From Xenophilus sp. L33 (GTDB lineage Bacteria; Pseudomonadota; Gammaproteobacteria; Burkholderiales; Burkholderiaceae_C), in contig NZ_LMUW01000020.1 of the NCBI RefSeq assembly GCF_009765735.1, positions 22,174 to 86,173 on the forward strand: DNA of 64,000 nucleotides. The letters run 5' to 3'. The translations under genes and the position numbers were made by a program. Within the stretch, counting starts at the first letter, position 1, and every line of letters starts with the position of its first letter. Of this stretch, positions 52,278 to 61,696 are shown one piece after another. A model generated the notes under the pieces. That model saw only the letters and a program-made list of their open reading frames with translations, made no database searches and had not been told where the DNA came from.

Positions 52278-53246
52278 GTGCGAGTCGATCCCATGGGTAA
52301 AACCGGCTATTTCACACATCGCGACTGCTGGAAGCACGACATGGGGTCGTACCACCCGGAGTGCCCCGCGCGGCTCGACGCGATCGAAGACCGGCTGCTC
52401 GTCACCGGCGTCGGCGACGCGCTGGAGCGCATCGACGTGCCGCTCGCCACCTTGCCGCAGATCACCCGCGCCCACTCGGCGGCCCATCTGGAGCACCTCG
52501 AGGCCCTGAGCCAGCGCCTGGTCGACGACGTGGCCGCCGGCGGCCCCGACCACGCGCAGATCGACCCCGACACCTCGCTCAACCGCTTCACCCTCCTGGC
52601 CGCGCGCCGCGCCGCCGGTGCCGCGATCGCCGCCACCGACGCGGTCATGGCGGGGCAGATCGACAACGCCTTCTGCGCGGTGCGTCCGCCCGGCCACCAC
52701 GCCTGCCGCGAGCAGGCGATGGGCTTCTGCTTCCTCAACAACATTGCGATCGCGGCGCGCCACGCGATCGAGGTGCACGGCCTGGAGCGGGTCGCGGTCT
52801 GCGACTTCGACGTCCACCACGGCAACGGCACCGAGGACATCCTGAGCAACGACCCGCGGGTGTTGATGGTCGGCATCTTCCAGCACCCGTTCTATCCGTT
52901 CAGCGGCACCGAGCATCCGGCCGCCAACATGCTGAACCTGCCGGTGCCGGCCTATACCAAGGGCATGGACGTGCGCGAGCTGATCGAGGCCTGCTGGATG
53001 CCGCGGCTGGAGGAATTCAAGCCGCAGATGGTCTTCATCAGCGCCGGCTTCGACGCCCACCGCGACGACGACCTCGGCCAGTTGCGCCTCAACGACCAGG
53101 ACTTCGCCTGGATCACCGGCCGCCTCGTCGACGTCGCCCGCCGCCATGCCGGCGGGCGCATCGTCTCGATGCTCGAGGGCGGCTACAACCTCGACGCCCT
53201 GGCGCAGAGCGTCGAGGCGCACGTGCGGGTGCTGGCCGACCTCTGA
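52278..53246 (+). CDS. Histone deacetylase-like hydrolase
   Basis: A 322-residue enzyme of the histone deacetylase/acetoin utilisation/acetylpolyamine hydrolase superfamily. Metal and catalytic residues are visible: PPGHHACREQAMGFCFLNN (tandem His), DFDVHHGNGT (metal Asp and His) and SAGFDAHRDD (metal Asp). The bacterial substrate is probably an acetylated small molecule or protein lysine. A GTG at 52278 has AAGGG 5 bases upstream; the ATG at 52293 is an alternative. The stop overlaps the mscS-like ATG. Confidence 0.9.
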   Translation: MRVDPMGKTGYFTHRDCWKHDMGSYHPECPARLDAIEDRLLVTGVGDALERIDVPLATLPQITRAHSAAHLEHLEALSQRLVDDVAAGGPDHAQIDPDTSLNRFTLLAARRAAGAAIAATDAVMAGQIDNAFCAVRPPGHHACREQAMGFCFLNNIAIAARHAIEVHGLERVAVCDFDVHHGNGTEDILSNDPRVLMVGIFQHPFYPFSGTEHPAANMLNLPVPAYTKGMDVRELIEACWMPRLEEFKPQMVFISAGFDAHRDDDLGQLRLNDQDFAWITGRLVDVARRHAGGRIVSMLEGGYNLDALAQSVEAHVRVLADL

Positions 53247-54529
53247 TGGCGTTGGACTTCAGCGACCTGTCGGCCCGCATCGCCGCGATCGAGCCGCGCG
53301 CGGTGACGATCGAGGCCGCGGTGGTGGTGCTGTGCGTCGCCGTCGCCTGGGCCGTCTGTCGCTGGTTCGGCCGCGACCAGCCGAAGGATTCGATCTGGTT
53401 CGGCCGCAACATCCTCGACGGTCTCTTGTTCCCGCTGCTCGCGCTGCTGCTGATCGACCTGTCGGGCCGGACCCTCGCGGGCTACCAGACGCTGCTCCTG
53501 CTGCCGATGGCGGTGTCGGTGTTCATCTCGCTGGTGGCGATCCGCTTCTTCGCGCGCGTGCTGCAGGTGGTGTTCCCGAATTCGGCGCTGGCGCGGCTGG
53601 TCGAGCGAACCATCTCCTGGGTGGCCTGGATCGGCGCCATCCTGTGGATCGTCGGCCTGTTGCCGCCGGTGCTGGCCGAGCTGGACGAGATCACGCTGGC
53701 CTTCGGTCGCGAGCGGGTCAGCCTGCGCACCATCCTCGGCGGCGTGGTGTCGGCCGCGGCGGTGCTGGTGATCGCGCTGTGGGTGTCGGCCACCATCGAG
53801 CGGCGCATCCTGAGCGAGGCGGTCACCGACCTGTCGATGCGCAAGGTGGCCTCGAACGCGGTGCGCTCGGTGCTGCTGCTGGTCGGCCTGCTGTTCGCGC
53901 TGTCGGCGGTCGGGGTCGACCTCACGGCGCTGTCGGTGCTGGGCGGCGCGCTCGGCGTCGGCCTCGGCTTCGGGCTGCAGAAATTGGCCGCCAACTACGT
54001 GAGCGGCTTCGTGATCCTGCTGGAGCGGGCGATCCGCATCGGCGACAACGTCAAGGTCGACAACTTCGAAGGCAAGGTCACCGACATCAAGGTGCGCTAC
54101 ACGCTGGTGCGCGCCGCCAACGGCCGCGAGGCGATCGTGCCGAACGAGTCGCTCATCACCGGCCGGGTCGAGAACCTGACGCAGGCCGATCGCAAGTTCA
54201 ACGTGCAGACCAGCATCGGCGTCGGCTACGACAGCGACGTGGACCGGGTGCAGTCGATTCTCTGCGCGGCCGCGGCGGCGCAGCCGCGCGTGCTGGAAGA
54301 TCCCGCGCCGGTCGCCTTCCTGCTGGAATTCGGGCCGTCGGCGCTGCTTTTCACGCTCAATTTCTGGATCACCGATCCGGACAAGGGCCGCGACAACCTG
54401 CGCTCGACGATCAACCTCGAGATCCTCAAGAAGCTGCGCGAAGCCGGCATCAGCATCCCCTATCCGCAGAGCGTGCTGCATGTCGAATCGCTGCCCGCCA
54501 TTGCCTCGACCGATGCCGCTCGCCTATAA
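53246..54529 (+). CDS. MscS-family mechanosensitive channel
   Basis: A 427-residue small-conductance mechanosensitive channel homologue. Five or so membrane segments come before the pore helix ALGVGLGFGLQKLAANYVSG (about residues 234-253), the glycine-alanine-rich TM3 of MscS. A beta domain (LERAIRIGDNVKVDNFEGKV, then IVPNESLITGRVENLT) follows. The start ATG overlaps the previous stop (TGATG). The end of the gene contains a perfect TATAAT overlapping the stop, probably the promoter of the etf genes. Confidence 0.9.
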   Translation: MALDFSDLSARIAAIEPRAVTIEAAVVVLCVAVAWAVCRWFGRDQPKDSIWFGRNILDGLLFPLLALLLIDLSGRTLAGYQTLLLLPMAVSVFISLVAIRFFARVLQVVFPNSALARLVERTISWVAWIGAILWIVGLLPPVLAELDEITLAFGRERVSLRTILGGVVSAAAVLVIALWVSATIERRILSEAVTDLSMRKVASNAVRSVLLLVGLLFALSAVGVDLTALSVLGGALGVGLGFGLQKLAANYVSGFVILLERAIRIGDNVKVDNFEGKVTDIKVRYTLVRAANGREAIVPNESLITGRVENLTQADRKFNVQTSIGVGYDSDVDRVQSILCAAAAAQPRVLEDPAPVAFLLEFGPSALLFTLNFWITDPDKGRDNLRSTINLEILKKLREAGISIPYPQSVLHVESLPAIASTDAARL

Positions 54530-54530
54530 T
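54501..54530 (+). promoter_or_regulatory. etfBA promoter overlapping the mscS stop
   Basis: TTGCCT (54501-54506) and a perfect TATAAT (54525-54530) are spaced 18 bases. The -10 hexamer overlaps the mscS TAA. Transcription would begin near 54537, giving an etfB leader of about 155 bases. Confidence 0.6.
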
Positions 54531-54531
54531 T

Positions 54532-54561
54532 CACAAAAAAGCACGATCGTTCGTTTTTGTG
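54532..54561. promoter_or_regulatory. 30-bp near-palindrome at the etfBA start point
   Basis: Arms CACAAAAA (54532-54539) and TTTTTGTG (54554-54561) flank a perfect inner palindrome ACGATCGT (54543-54550); 24 of the 30 positions are symmetric. It overlaps the predicted transcription start of etfBA. The form (A/T arms and an ACGATCGT core) recalls TetR-family operators that control fatty acid and acyl-CoA oxidation. As it also lies just after the mscS stop and ends in a T-run, a terminator role is possible as well. Confidence 0.5.
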
Positions 54562-54618
54562 TTCGTTCCAGTCGGTGCCGCCTTGCGCGCTGCCGTCCCC
54601 TGATCGAAATGAACAGTC

Positions 54619-54661
54619 GGCGCCGTGAGCGGCGCCTAAAATCATCGGCTGCCTTGCAGCC
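54619..54661 (+). other. Two tandem hairpins in the etfB leader
   Basis: GGCGCC, 6-base loop, GGCGCC (54619-54636), then GGCTGC, CTT, GCAGCC (54647-54661), both perfect, lie within the predicted 5' leader 30-75 bases before the etfB ATG. I recognise no known riboswitch here. Confidence 0.4.
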
Positions 54662-54691
54662 CCAATTTCACATTTCAACGGAGTCAAAACC

Positions 54692-55441
54692 ATGAAGATC
54701 CTGGTCCCCGTCAAGCGGGTGGTCGACTACAACGTCAAGGTGCGCGTCAAGAGCGACGGCACCGGCGTCGATATCGCGAACGTGAAGATGAGCATGAACC
54801 CCTTCGACGAGATCGCGATCGAAGAAGCGGTCCGCCTGAAGGAAAAGGGCGTCGCCACCGAGGTGATCGCCGTCTCCTGCGGCGACGCCAAGTGCCAGGA
54901 AACGCTGCGCACCGCCATGGCCATCGGCGCCGACCGCGCGATCCTGGTGGAGACCACCGAAGAACTGCAGCCGCTGGCCGTCGCCAAGCTGCTCAAGGCA
55001 CTGGTCGACAAGGAACAGCCCGGCCTCGTCATCCTCGGCAAGCAGGCGATCGACGACGACGCCAACCAGACCGGACAGATGCTCGCCGCGCTGGCCAACC
55101 TGCCGCAAGCCACCTTCGCCTCGAAGGTCGAAGTGGCCGGCGACAAGGTCAACGTCACGCGCGAGGTCGACGGCGGCCTCGAGACCCTCTCGCTCACGCT
55201 GCCCGCGGTGGTCACCACCGACCTGCGCCTGAACGAGCCGCGCTACGTCACCTTGCCCAACATCATGAAGGCCAAGAAGAAGCAGCTCGACACGGTCAAG
55301 CCCGAAGACCTCGGCGTCGACGTCAAGCCGCGCCTGAAGACGCTCAAGGTGAGCGAGCCGCCGAAACGCGGCGCCGGTGTCAAGGTGGCCGACGTGGCCG
55401 CACTGGTCGAGAAGCTGAAGAACGAAGCGAAGGTGATCTGA
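54692..55441 (+). CDS. etfB: Electron transfer flavoprotein beta subunit
   Basis: A 249-residue ETF beta subunit. It carries AMP and forms with EtfA the soluble flavoprotein that takes electrons from acyl-CoA dehydrogenases and passes them to ETF:quinone oxidoreductase. The N-terminus [18 protein letters not shown] is canonical, the [19 protein letters not shown] block marks the family, and the length is normal. An AACGGAG ribosome site precedes the ATG. EtfA follows after 2 bases. Confidence 0.97.
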   Translation: MKILVPVKRVVDYNVKVRVKSDGTGVDIANVKMSMNPFDEIAIEEAVRLKEKGVATEVIAVSCGDAKCQETLRTAMAIGADRAILVETTEELQPLAVAKLLKALVDKEQPGLVILGKQAIDDDANQTGQMLAALANLPQATFASKVEVAGDKVNVTREVDGGLETLSLTLPAVVTTDLRLNEPRYVTLPNIMKAKKKQLDTVKPEDLGVDVKPRLKTLKVSEPPKRGAGVKVADVAALVEKLKNEAKVI

Positions 55442-55443
55442 TC

Positions 55444-56379
55444 ATGAGCGTCCTTGTCATTGCCGAACACGACCACGCCACGCTGAAGCCGGCGACCCTC
55501 AATACCGTCACGGCCGGCATCGCCTGCGCCAGCGGCGACGTCCACGTGCTGGTGGCCGGTGCCAACGCCGCCGAGGCCGCCAAGGCCGCCGCGCAGGTCG
55601 CGGGCGTGGCCAAGGTGATCGTCGCCGACAGCCCCTCGCTGGCCGAGAACCTGGCCGAGAACGTCGCCGCGCAGGTGCTCGCGATCGCCAAGAACTACAG
55701 CCACATCCTGTTCCCCTCGACCGCCAACGGCAAGAACGTCGCGCCGCGCGTGGCCGCCCTGCTCGACGTCGCGCAGATCAGCGACATCACCAAGGTCGAC
55801 AGCCCCGACACCTTCGAGCGCCCGATCTACGCCGGCAACGCGATCGCCATCGTGCAGAGCGCGGACCCGATCAAGGTCGTGACCGTGCGCACCACCGGCT
55901 TCGACCCGGCCGCTGCCACCGGCGGCAGCGCCGCGATCGAGAACGTCGACGGCGTCGCCGACAGCGGCAAGTCGAGCTTCGTCGGCCGCGAGGTCACCAA
56001 GAGCGAACGGCCCGAACTGACGGCCGCCAAGATCATCGTCTCCGGTGGCCGCGCGCTCGGCAGCGCCGAGAAGTTCCAGGAAGTCATGGCGCCCCTGGCC
56101 GACAAGCTGAACGCCGGCCTCGGCGCCAGCCGCGCCGCGGTCGACGCCGGCTACGCGCCGAACGACTGGCAAGTGGGGCAGACCGGCAAGATCGTGGCGC
56201 CGCAGCTCTACATCGCCGCCGGCATCTCGGGCGCGATCCAGCATCTGGCCGGCATGAAGGACTCCAAGGTGATCGTCGCGATCAACAAGGACGAAGAAGC
56301 GCCGATCTTCTCGGTCGCCGACTACGGCCTGGTGGCCGACCTGTTCGTGGCCGTGCCGGAACTGGTCAAGGCACTCTGA
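55444..56379 (+). CDS. etfA: Electron transfer flavoprotein alpha subunit
   Basis: A 311-residue ETF alpha subunit with the FAD-binding C-terminal domain. [18 protein letters not shown] residues ([15 protein letters not shown] here) and [20 protein letters not shown] match the ETF alpha signature, followed by [12 protein letters not shown]. It follows etfB by 2 bases and ends in a clear terminator, so etfBA is a two-gene unit. The acyl-CoA dehydrogenase encoded next is a likely electron donor. Confidence 0.97.
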   Translation: MSVLVIAEHDHATLKPATLNTVTAGIACASGDVHVLVAGANAAEAAKAAAQVAGVAKVIVADSPSLAENLAENVAAQVLAIAKNYSHILFPSTANGKNVAPRVAALLDVAQISDITKVDSPDTFERPIYAGNAIAIVQSADPIKVVTVRTTGFDPAAATGGSAAIENVDGVADSGKSSFVGREVTKSERPELTAAKIIVSGGRALGSAEKFQEVMAPLADKLNAGLGASRAAVDAGYAPNDWQVGQTGKIVAPQLYIAAGISGAIQHLAGMKDSKVIVAINKDEEAPIFSVADYGLVADLFVAVPELVKAL

Positions 56380-56400
56380 CCCACGCCGGCCAATGAGACA

Positions 56401-56428
56401 AAGGGCATCGTTCGCGGTGCCCTTTTTT
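56401..56428 (+). terminator. Rho-independent terminator after etfA
   Basis: AAGGGCA (56401-56407) pairs with TGCCCTT (56418-56424) around a 10-base loop, with six T residues from 56423, 22 bases after the etfA stop. Confidence 0.85.
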
Positions 56429-56472
56429 GCATCGATTCGCATTCGGCCGCTGAAGGCCCTGAGGAGACAGTC

Positions 56473-58263
56473 ATGAGCTACATCGCTCCGCTGAAGGACA
56501 TGCTGTTCGACATCGAGCACCTCGCGAACATCGCGCAGGTGTCGCAGATGCCGGGCCTGGAGGAAGCCGGCCTGGAGACCGCGCAGGCGGTGCTCGAGGA
56601 ATGCGCGCGCTTCAACCAGGACGTGATCGCGCCGCTGAACGTGGCGGGCGACCGCAACCCGTCGTCCTTCAAGGACGGCGTCGTGACCACCACGCCGGGC
56701 TTCAAGGAGGCCTTCGCGCAATACGTGGCCGGCGGCTGGCAGGGCCTGCAGCATCCGGCGGACTTCGGCGGCCAGGGCCTGCCGAAGACCATCGGCGCGG
56801 CCTGCGGCGAGATGCTCAACTCGGCCAACATGAGCTTCGCGCTGTGCCCGCTCCTGACCGATGGTGCGACCGAAGCGCTGCTCACCGCCGGCTCCGACGA
56901 GCTGAAGGCGGTCTACCTCGAGAAGCTGGTGAGCGGCCAATGGACCGGCACCATGAACCTCACCGAGCCGCAGGCCGGCAGCGACCTGGCGATGGTGCGC
57001 AGCCGCGCCGAACCGCAGGCCGACGGTACCTACAAGGTCTTCGGCACCAAGATCTTCATCACCTACGGCGAGCACGACATGGCGGAGAACATCGTCCATC
57101 TCGTGCTGGCGCGCGTCACGGGCGCGCCCGAGGGCGTGAAGGGCATCAGCCTGTTCGTGGTGCCCAAGTTCATGGTGAACAAGGACGGCTCGCTCGGCGC
57201 GCGCAACGACGTGCATTGCGTGAGCATCGAGCACAAGCTGGGCATCAAGGCCTCGCCGACGGCCGTCCTGCAATACGGCGACCATGGCGGCGCCATCGGT
57301 TATCTCGTCGGCCAGGAGAACCGCGGCCTCGAGTACATGTTCATCATGATGAACTCGGCCCGCTACGCGGTCGGCATGCAGGGCATCGCGGTGGCCGAGC
57401 GCGCCTACCAGCAGGCGGTGGCCTACGCCAAGGACCGGGTGCAGAGCCGCCCGGTCGACGGCTCGATCAACGCCAGCGCGCCGATCATCCATCACCCCGA
57501 CGTCAAGCGCATGCTGATGACGATGCGCGCCTACGTCGAAGGCTGCCGCGCGATGGCCACCGTGGCCGCCGCCGCCTACGACGCCGCGCATCACCATCCG
57601 GACGCCGATGCGCGCAAGCAGAACCAGGCCTTCTACGAATACCTGGTGCCGCTGGTCAAGGGCTACAGCACCGAGATGAGCCTGGAAGTGGCATCGCTCG
57701 GCGTGCAGGTGCATGGCGGCATGGGCTTCATCGAGGAGACCGGCGCGGCGCAGTATTACCGCGACGCCAAGATCCTCACCATCTATGAAGGCACGACCGC
57801 GATCCAGGCCAACGACCTGGTGGGCCGCAAGACCGCGCGCGACGGCGGTCAGACCGCGAAGGCGATCGCGGCGCAGGTCGAGAAGACAGAGGCCGAACTG
57901 GCCCAGCGCGACAGCGCCGACGCGCAGGCGGTGGCGAAGAAGCTCAAGGCCGCGCGCGAGGCCTTCGTCGACGTGGTCGGCTTCGTCGCGGGCCAGACCA
58001 AGGCGGCGCCGAACGCGGTGTTCGCGGGCAGCGTGCCCTACCTCATGCTGGCGGGCAACCTGGTGGCCGGCTGGCAGCTGGGCCGCTCGCTGCTGGTGGC
58101 CGAGGACCTCGCCAAGGCCGGCACCGACGTCGCCTTCATGAAGGCCAAGATCGCGACCGCGCGCTTCTACGCCGAGCACATCCTGAACAAGGCGCCGGGC
58201 ATCCGCGACAGCATCGTGGATGGCGCCGAAAGCGTCACCGCGCTGGCGCTCGAATCCTTCTGA
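56473..58263 (+). CDS. Acyl-CoA dehydrogenase
   Basis: A 596-residue acyl-CoA dehydrogenase of the long bacterial subgroup (DmdC/AcdA-like, with an extra C-terminal domain). Visible are the N-terminal GWQGLQHPADFGGQGLP, the FAD region MNLTEPQAGSDLAMVRSRA, and KIFITYGEHD. The helix-bundle half begins near ENRGLEYMFIMMNSARYAVG, and the end of the core carries YEGTTAIQANDLVGRK. Members oxidise acyl-CoA or 3-methylthiopropionyl-CoA using ETF, encoded directly upstream. GAGGAGACAG precedes the ATG. The substrate is not decided. Confidence 0.92.
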   Translation: MSYIAPLKDMLFDIEHLANIAQVSQMPGLEEAGLETAQAVLEECARFNQDVIAPLNVAGDRNPSSFKDGVVTTTPGFKEAFAQYVAGGWQGLQHPADFGGQGLPKTIGAACGEMLNSANMSFALCPLLTDGATEALLTAGSDELKAVYLEKLVSGQWTGTMNLTEPQAGSDLAMVRSRAEPQADGTYKVFGTKIFITYGEHDMAENIVHLVLARVTGAPEGVKGISLFVVPKFMVNKDGSLGARNDVHCVSIEHKLGIKASPTAVLQYGDHGGAIGYLVGQENRGLEYMFIMMNSARYAVGMQGIAVAERAYQQAVAYAKDRVQSRPVDGSINASAPIIHHPDVKRMLMTMRAYVEGCRAMATVAAAAYDAAHHHPDADARKQNQAFYEYLVPLVKGYSTEMSLEVASLGVQVHGGMGFIEETGAAQYYRDAKILTIYEGTTAIQANDLVGRKTARDGGQTAKAIAAQVEKTEAELAQRDSADAQAVAKKLKAAREAFVDVVGFVAGQTKAAPNAVFAGSVPYLMLAGNLVAGWQLGRSLLVAEDLAKAGTDVAFMKAKIATARFYAEHILNKAPGIRDSIVDGAESVTALALESF

Positions 58264-58288
58264 TCATCCTTTCGCTTTCGGAGACCCC

Positions 58289-59251
58289 ATGTCCAAGCTG
58301 CCGCCCGTCCTCGCCAACCTGCCCCTGCCCATCATCGGCTCGCCGCTGTTCATCATCAGCAATCCCAAGCTGGTGATCGCGCAGTGCAAGGCCGGCGTGG
58401 TGGGCGCGATGCCGGCGCTCAACGCGCGTCCGGCCGCGCAGCTGGAAGACTGGTTGATCGAGATCACGGAAGAACTCGCGGCCTGGAACCGCGACCATCC
58501 CGAGAAGCCGGCCGCGCCTTTCGCCATCAACCAGATCGTGCACAAGAGCAACGACCGGCTCGAGCACGACATGGAGATGGTCGTGAAATACAAGGTGCCG
58601 ATCGTGATCACCTCGCTGGGCGCGCGCACCGACGTCAACGACGCGGTGCACAGCTACGGCGGCGTGACGCTGCACGACATCATCAACAACACCTTCGCGA
58701 AGAAGGCGATCGAGAAGGGTGCCGACGGCATCATCGCGGTGGCGGCCGGCGCCGGCGGCCATGCCGGCGTGAAGAGCCCGTTCGCGCTGGTGCAGGAGAT
58801 CCGCGAATGGTTCGACGGCCCGCTGGCGCTGTCGGGCTCGATCGCCAACGGCAACGCGGTGCTGGCGGCGCAGGCCATGGGCGCCGACTTCGCCTACATC
58901 GGCACCGCCTTCATCGCCACCGAGGAAGCGCGCGCCAGCGACGCCTACAAGCAGGCGATCGTCGCCGGCACTTCCGACGACATCGTCTATTCGAACCTCT
59001 TCACCGGGGTGCACGGCAACTACCTGGCGCCCAGCATCGTGGCCGCCGGCATGGACCCGGCCAACCTGCCCGAAGGCGACCTGAAGACGATGAACTTCGC
59101 CACCGGCGAAGGCAGCAAGGCCAAGGCCTGGAAGGACATCTGGGGCTCGGGCCAGGGCATCGGCGCGGTCACCGAGGTGGCCTCGGCCGAGGCCTTCATC
59201 GAGAAGCTCAAGCGCGAATACTTCGAGGCGCGCCGCCGCCTCGCGCTCTGA
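58289..59251 (+). CDS. Nitronate monooxygenase-like FMN protein
   Basis: A 320-residue TIM-barrel FMN enzyme of the nitronate monooxygenase (2-nitropropane dioxygenase) family. Typical features are the opening PIIGSPLFIISNPKLVIAQ, the AAGAGGHAG stretch around residue 150 with the active-site His, and the phosphate-binding region GSIANGNAVLAAQAMGADFAYIGT. Homologues beside acyl-CoA dehydrogenases are often annotated as enoylreductases or nitronate oxidases, and the physiological substrate is uncertain. GGAGA lies 5 bases before the ATG; the gap after the dehydrogenase is 25 bases. Confidence 0.88.
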   Translation: MSKLPPVLANLPLPIIGSPLFIISNPKLVIAQCKAGVVGAMPALNARPAAQLEDWLIEITEELAAWNRDHPEKPAAPFAINQIVHKSNDRLEHDMEMVVKYKVPIVITSLGARTDVNDAVHSYGGVTLHDIINNTFAKKAIEKGADGIIAVAAGAGGHAGVKSPFALVQEIREWFDGPLALSGSIANGNAVLAAQAMGADFAYIGTAFIATEEARASDAYKQAIVAGTSDDIVYSNLFTGVHGNYLAPSIVAAGMDPANLPEGDLKTMNFATGEGSKAKAWKDIWGSGQGIGAVTEVASAEAFIEKLKREYFEARRRLAL

Positions 59252-59267
59252 ACCCGTCCCCACGCCG

Positions 59268-60410
59268 ATGCCCAGCCCGAAGCCATCGACAGCGGCCCGC
59301 ATGCCGCTGCTCGATGCGGTCAAGGGCGTCGCCTGCCTGCTGATCGTCGGGCACCACCTGTCGCGCTACGGCCCGCTGCCGGCGGGCGCTTCGTCGCTGG
59401 CGCCGGCCGTGTTCGACTGGCTGTCGCAGAACGGCCGGCTGGCGGTGCAGGTGTTCCTGGTGCTGGCGGGCTTCCTCGCCGCCGCGAGCTTGGCGCCGGA
59501 CGGCGTGCCCGGCCGGAGCGGCGCCTGGTCGCGCGTGTTCCAGCGCTACGGCAGGCTGGTGATGCCCTACCTGGTGGCGCTGAGCGTCAGCGTGCTGGTC
59601 GCGGCGCTGGTGCGGCCGCTCCTGCACGACGACGACGCGGTGCCCGGCGTGCCCGGCATGGCGCAATTGCTGGCGCACGGCCTCCTGCTGCAGGACCTGC
59701 TCGGCTACGAGGCGCTGTCCACCGGCGTCTGGTACGTGGCGATCGACTTCCAGCTCTTCGTGCTGGCGCTGGCGGTGATCGGCCTGGCCGGCTGGCTGCA
59801 GGGCCGCTGGGCGATGCGCCGCGAGCGTGCCGCGTGGCTGCTGGCGGCGCTGGTGCTGGGGCTGGTGATCGCGTCGCTGGACATCTTCAACCGACGATCG
59901 GAACTGGACGTCACCGCGATCTACTTCTTCGGTTCCTACGGGTTGGGCATGCTGGTCTTCTGGATCGGTCGCGCCAGCAGCCGCAGCGGCTGGCGCTTCG
60001 CGGTGCTGGTGCTGCTGCTGGTCGGCGGCGCGGCGCTGGCGCTGGACTGGCGCAGCCGCATCGCGATCGCGCTGGTGACCGCGCTGGCGGTGGCGGTGCT
60101 GCAGCACCTGAATGCCCTCGACCCGACAGCGTGGCCGGCGGCCGCCGCGCCGCTGGTGCGGCTCGGGCGCATCTCCTATTCGCTGTTCCTGATCCACTTC
60201 CCGATCCTGCTGCTGGTGAGCGCGGGTGTCAGCGGCTTCCTGCCGGCGACGCCGTGGATCGACATGCTGGGGCTCGTGGCGACCTTGCTCCTGTCGATCG
60301 GCGCGGCGGTGCTGCTGTACCGATGGGTGGAGTGCCGCCGGGTCACCTGGCGGGCGCTGCTGGCGTTGTTCGCGCTGCTGCTGGCCTGCGGCGCGGCGGC
60401 CGCGGCGTAG
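59268..60410 (+). CDS. Acyltransferase 3 family membrane protein
   Basis: A 380-residue integral membrane acyltransferase of the type that acetylates or otherwise acylates surface polysaccharides (OafA/NodX-like). About ten hydrophobic segments are visible. The opening LLDAVKGVACLLIVGHHLSRYG holds the conserved His in a membrane segment, and VFLVLAGFLAAASL follows. The end is converging with the glycosyltransferase gene, 12 bases away, suggesting both work on exopolysaccharide or lipopolysaccharide. Confidence 0.88.
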   Translation: MPSPKPSTAARMPLLDAVKGVACLLIVGHHLSRYGPLPAGASSLAPAVFDWLSQNGRLAVQVFLVLAGFLAAASLAPDGVPGRSGAWSRVFQRYGRLVMPYLVALSVSVLVAALVRPLLHDDDAVPGVPGMAQLLAHGLLLQDLLGYEALSTGVWYVAIDFQLFVLALAVIGLAGWLQGRWAMRRERAAWLLAALVLGLVIASLDIFNRRSELDVTAIYFFGSYGLGMLVFWIGRASSRSGWRFAVLVLLLVGGAALALDWRSRIAIALVTALAVAVLQHLNALDPTAWPAAAAPLVRLGRISYSLFLIHFPILLLVSAGVSGFLPATPWIDMLGLVATLLLSIGAAVLLYRWVECRRVTWRALLALFALLLACGAAAAA

Positions 60411-60422
60411 CCGCATCGCCCT

Positions 60423-61550
60423 TCAGCGCTGCACCGCCGCGGCCTGCGGCGCCCGGCCGAGCGCCTCGGCGAAATGCGCCTCGAACTTGCGCGCCACCTG
60501 TTCCCAGTCGTGGCGCTTGGCGGTCGCCTGCGCGGCGATCGACATCTCGGCGCAACGCGCAGGGTCCAGCCCGGCCAGCTCGCGCAGCACCGCGGCATCC
60601 TTCGCGCCGCGATCGAAGTCGAGGAAGAAACCGTTGACCCCGCGCTGCACGAAGCCGTTGATCGGCTCCATGTCGCGGCAGACCACGATCTTGCCGGCGG
60701 CCATCGCTTCCAGGATGCCGACGCCGAAGCCCTCGTATTCGCTGCCGGTGATGAAGACGCTGCGCTGGCGCAGTTCCTCCAGCAGCGCGGCGTCCTCGAT
60801 GTAGGCGTGCAGGCGCACCGAGTCGCCGAGGCCGAGCGCCTCGATCTGCGCCTTGAAGCTGTCGCCCAGATGGTCGAAGTCGGGCCCGGCGATCAAGAGG
60901 TCGACCGCGATGCCCTGGTCGCGGGCCAGCGCGACGGCGTCGATCACCGCGTCGATGCGCTTGTTGCGCGACCAGCGGCCCCAGTAGATCCAGCGGGTCG
61001 GGTCGGGCGTGCCGGTGTTGCGCCCGGGCTGGAACTTGGCGAAGGCGATGCCGTTCTCGCAGGTCTCGACCCGGTCGGAGAAGCCGCTGAAGTAGAGCCG
61101 GTCGGATTCGCTCACTGCCAGGACCTTGGCGTAGTGGCGCAGGAGCGGCCGCATCAGGAGGTGCTCGTGGAACCACTTGAAGGCGCGCAGCTTGCGCGTG
61201 TGCCGGAAGCCTCCGTGCGTGCTCAGCACCGCGGGCAGGCGGCGCGCCTGCAGCAGCACGTTGCCGGTCAGCATCATGAGTTGCGGGTCGTGCACGTGCA
61301 GCAGGTCGTAGCCGGCGGCCAGCGCGCCCAGGCCGGGCACATGGCCGACCAGCCGGTTGCCGGTGACCGGCAGCCGGTAGAGGTCGATGCCGTCGACCCG
61401 GGTCTTCGATGCTTCGGCGTGCTGCGGCGAGATGTGGGCCACGTCGACCGTGATGCCATGGCCGGCGAGCTGGACCGCCAGCTCCCGCACCACCGACTCG
61501 ATGCCACCGACTTCGGGGAAGTAAGTCGGTGTCATGGAAAGAATCTTCAA
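60423..61550 (-). CDS. Glycosyltransferase, GT4 family
   Basis: A 375-residue GT-B glycosyltransferase. The N-terminal KILSMTPTYFPEVGGIESVV and the C-terminal SEYEGFGVGILEAMAAGKIVV (the EX7E motif) are diagnostic of family GT4, which uses nucleotide sugars to build polysaccharides or lipid-linked sugars. The start is a TTG at 61550, preceded by GGGAGG about 6 bases upstream; the nearest ATG (61535) would lose the first conserved beta strand. The gene is divergent from cydD, separated by 179 bases. Confidence 0.88.
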   Translation of the reverse strand: MKILSMTPTYFPEVGGIESVVRELAVQLAGHGITVDVAHISPQHAEASKTRVDGIDLYRLPVTGNRLVGHVPGLGALAAGYDLLHVHDPQLMMLTGNVLLQARRLPAVLSTHGGFRHTRKLRAFKWFHEHLLMRPLLRHYAKVLAVSESDRLYFSGFSDRVETCENGIAFAKFQPGRNTGTPDPTRWIYWGRWSRNKRIDAVIDAVALARDQGIAVDLLIAGPDFDHLGDSFKAQIEALGLGDSVRLHAYIEDAALLEELRQRSVFITGSEYEGFGVGILEAMAAGKIVVCRDMEPINGFVQRGVNGFFLDFDRGAKDAAVLRELAGLDPARCAEMSIAAQATAKRHDWEQVARKFEAHFAEALGRAPQAAAVQR

Positions 61551-61658
61551 TTTGCGCCTCCCTCGGCGACAAGCCGTGGCGTCGTAGCTTAGCGGCAGCG
61601 CAGGCCGATGTTGAGTTGTCACGGTGTTGCCGGAAGATGGCGGCCGCCCTGGACCGGC

Positions 61659-61688
61659 TTGCCTGGACAAAGGGTTTGCCCTTATGAT
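61659..61688 (+). promoter_or_regulatory. Candidate cydD promoter
   Basis: TTGCCT (61659-61664) and TATGAT (61683-61688) are spaced 18 bases, the same spacing and -35 as in the etf promoter. Transcription would start about 61695, directly before the palindrome at 61697. Confidence 0.45.
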
Positions 61689-61696
61689 TGCGCAAG

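Noticed and set aside
55243..58179. A 978-codon reverse frame over etfA and the acyl-CoA dehydrogenase
   Set aside because: Antisense to two of the best-supported genes; His/Arg/Val-rich with no motif.
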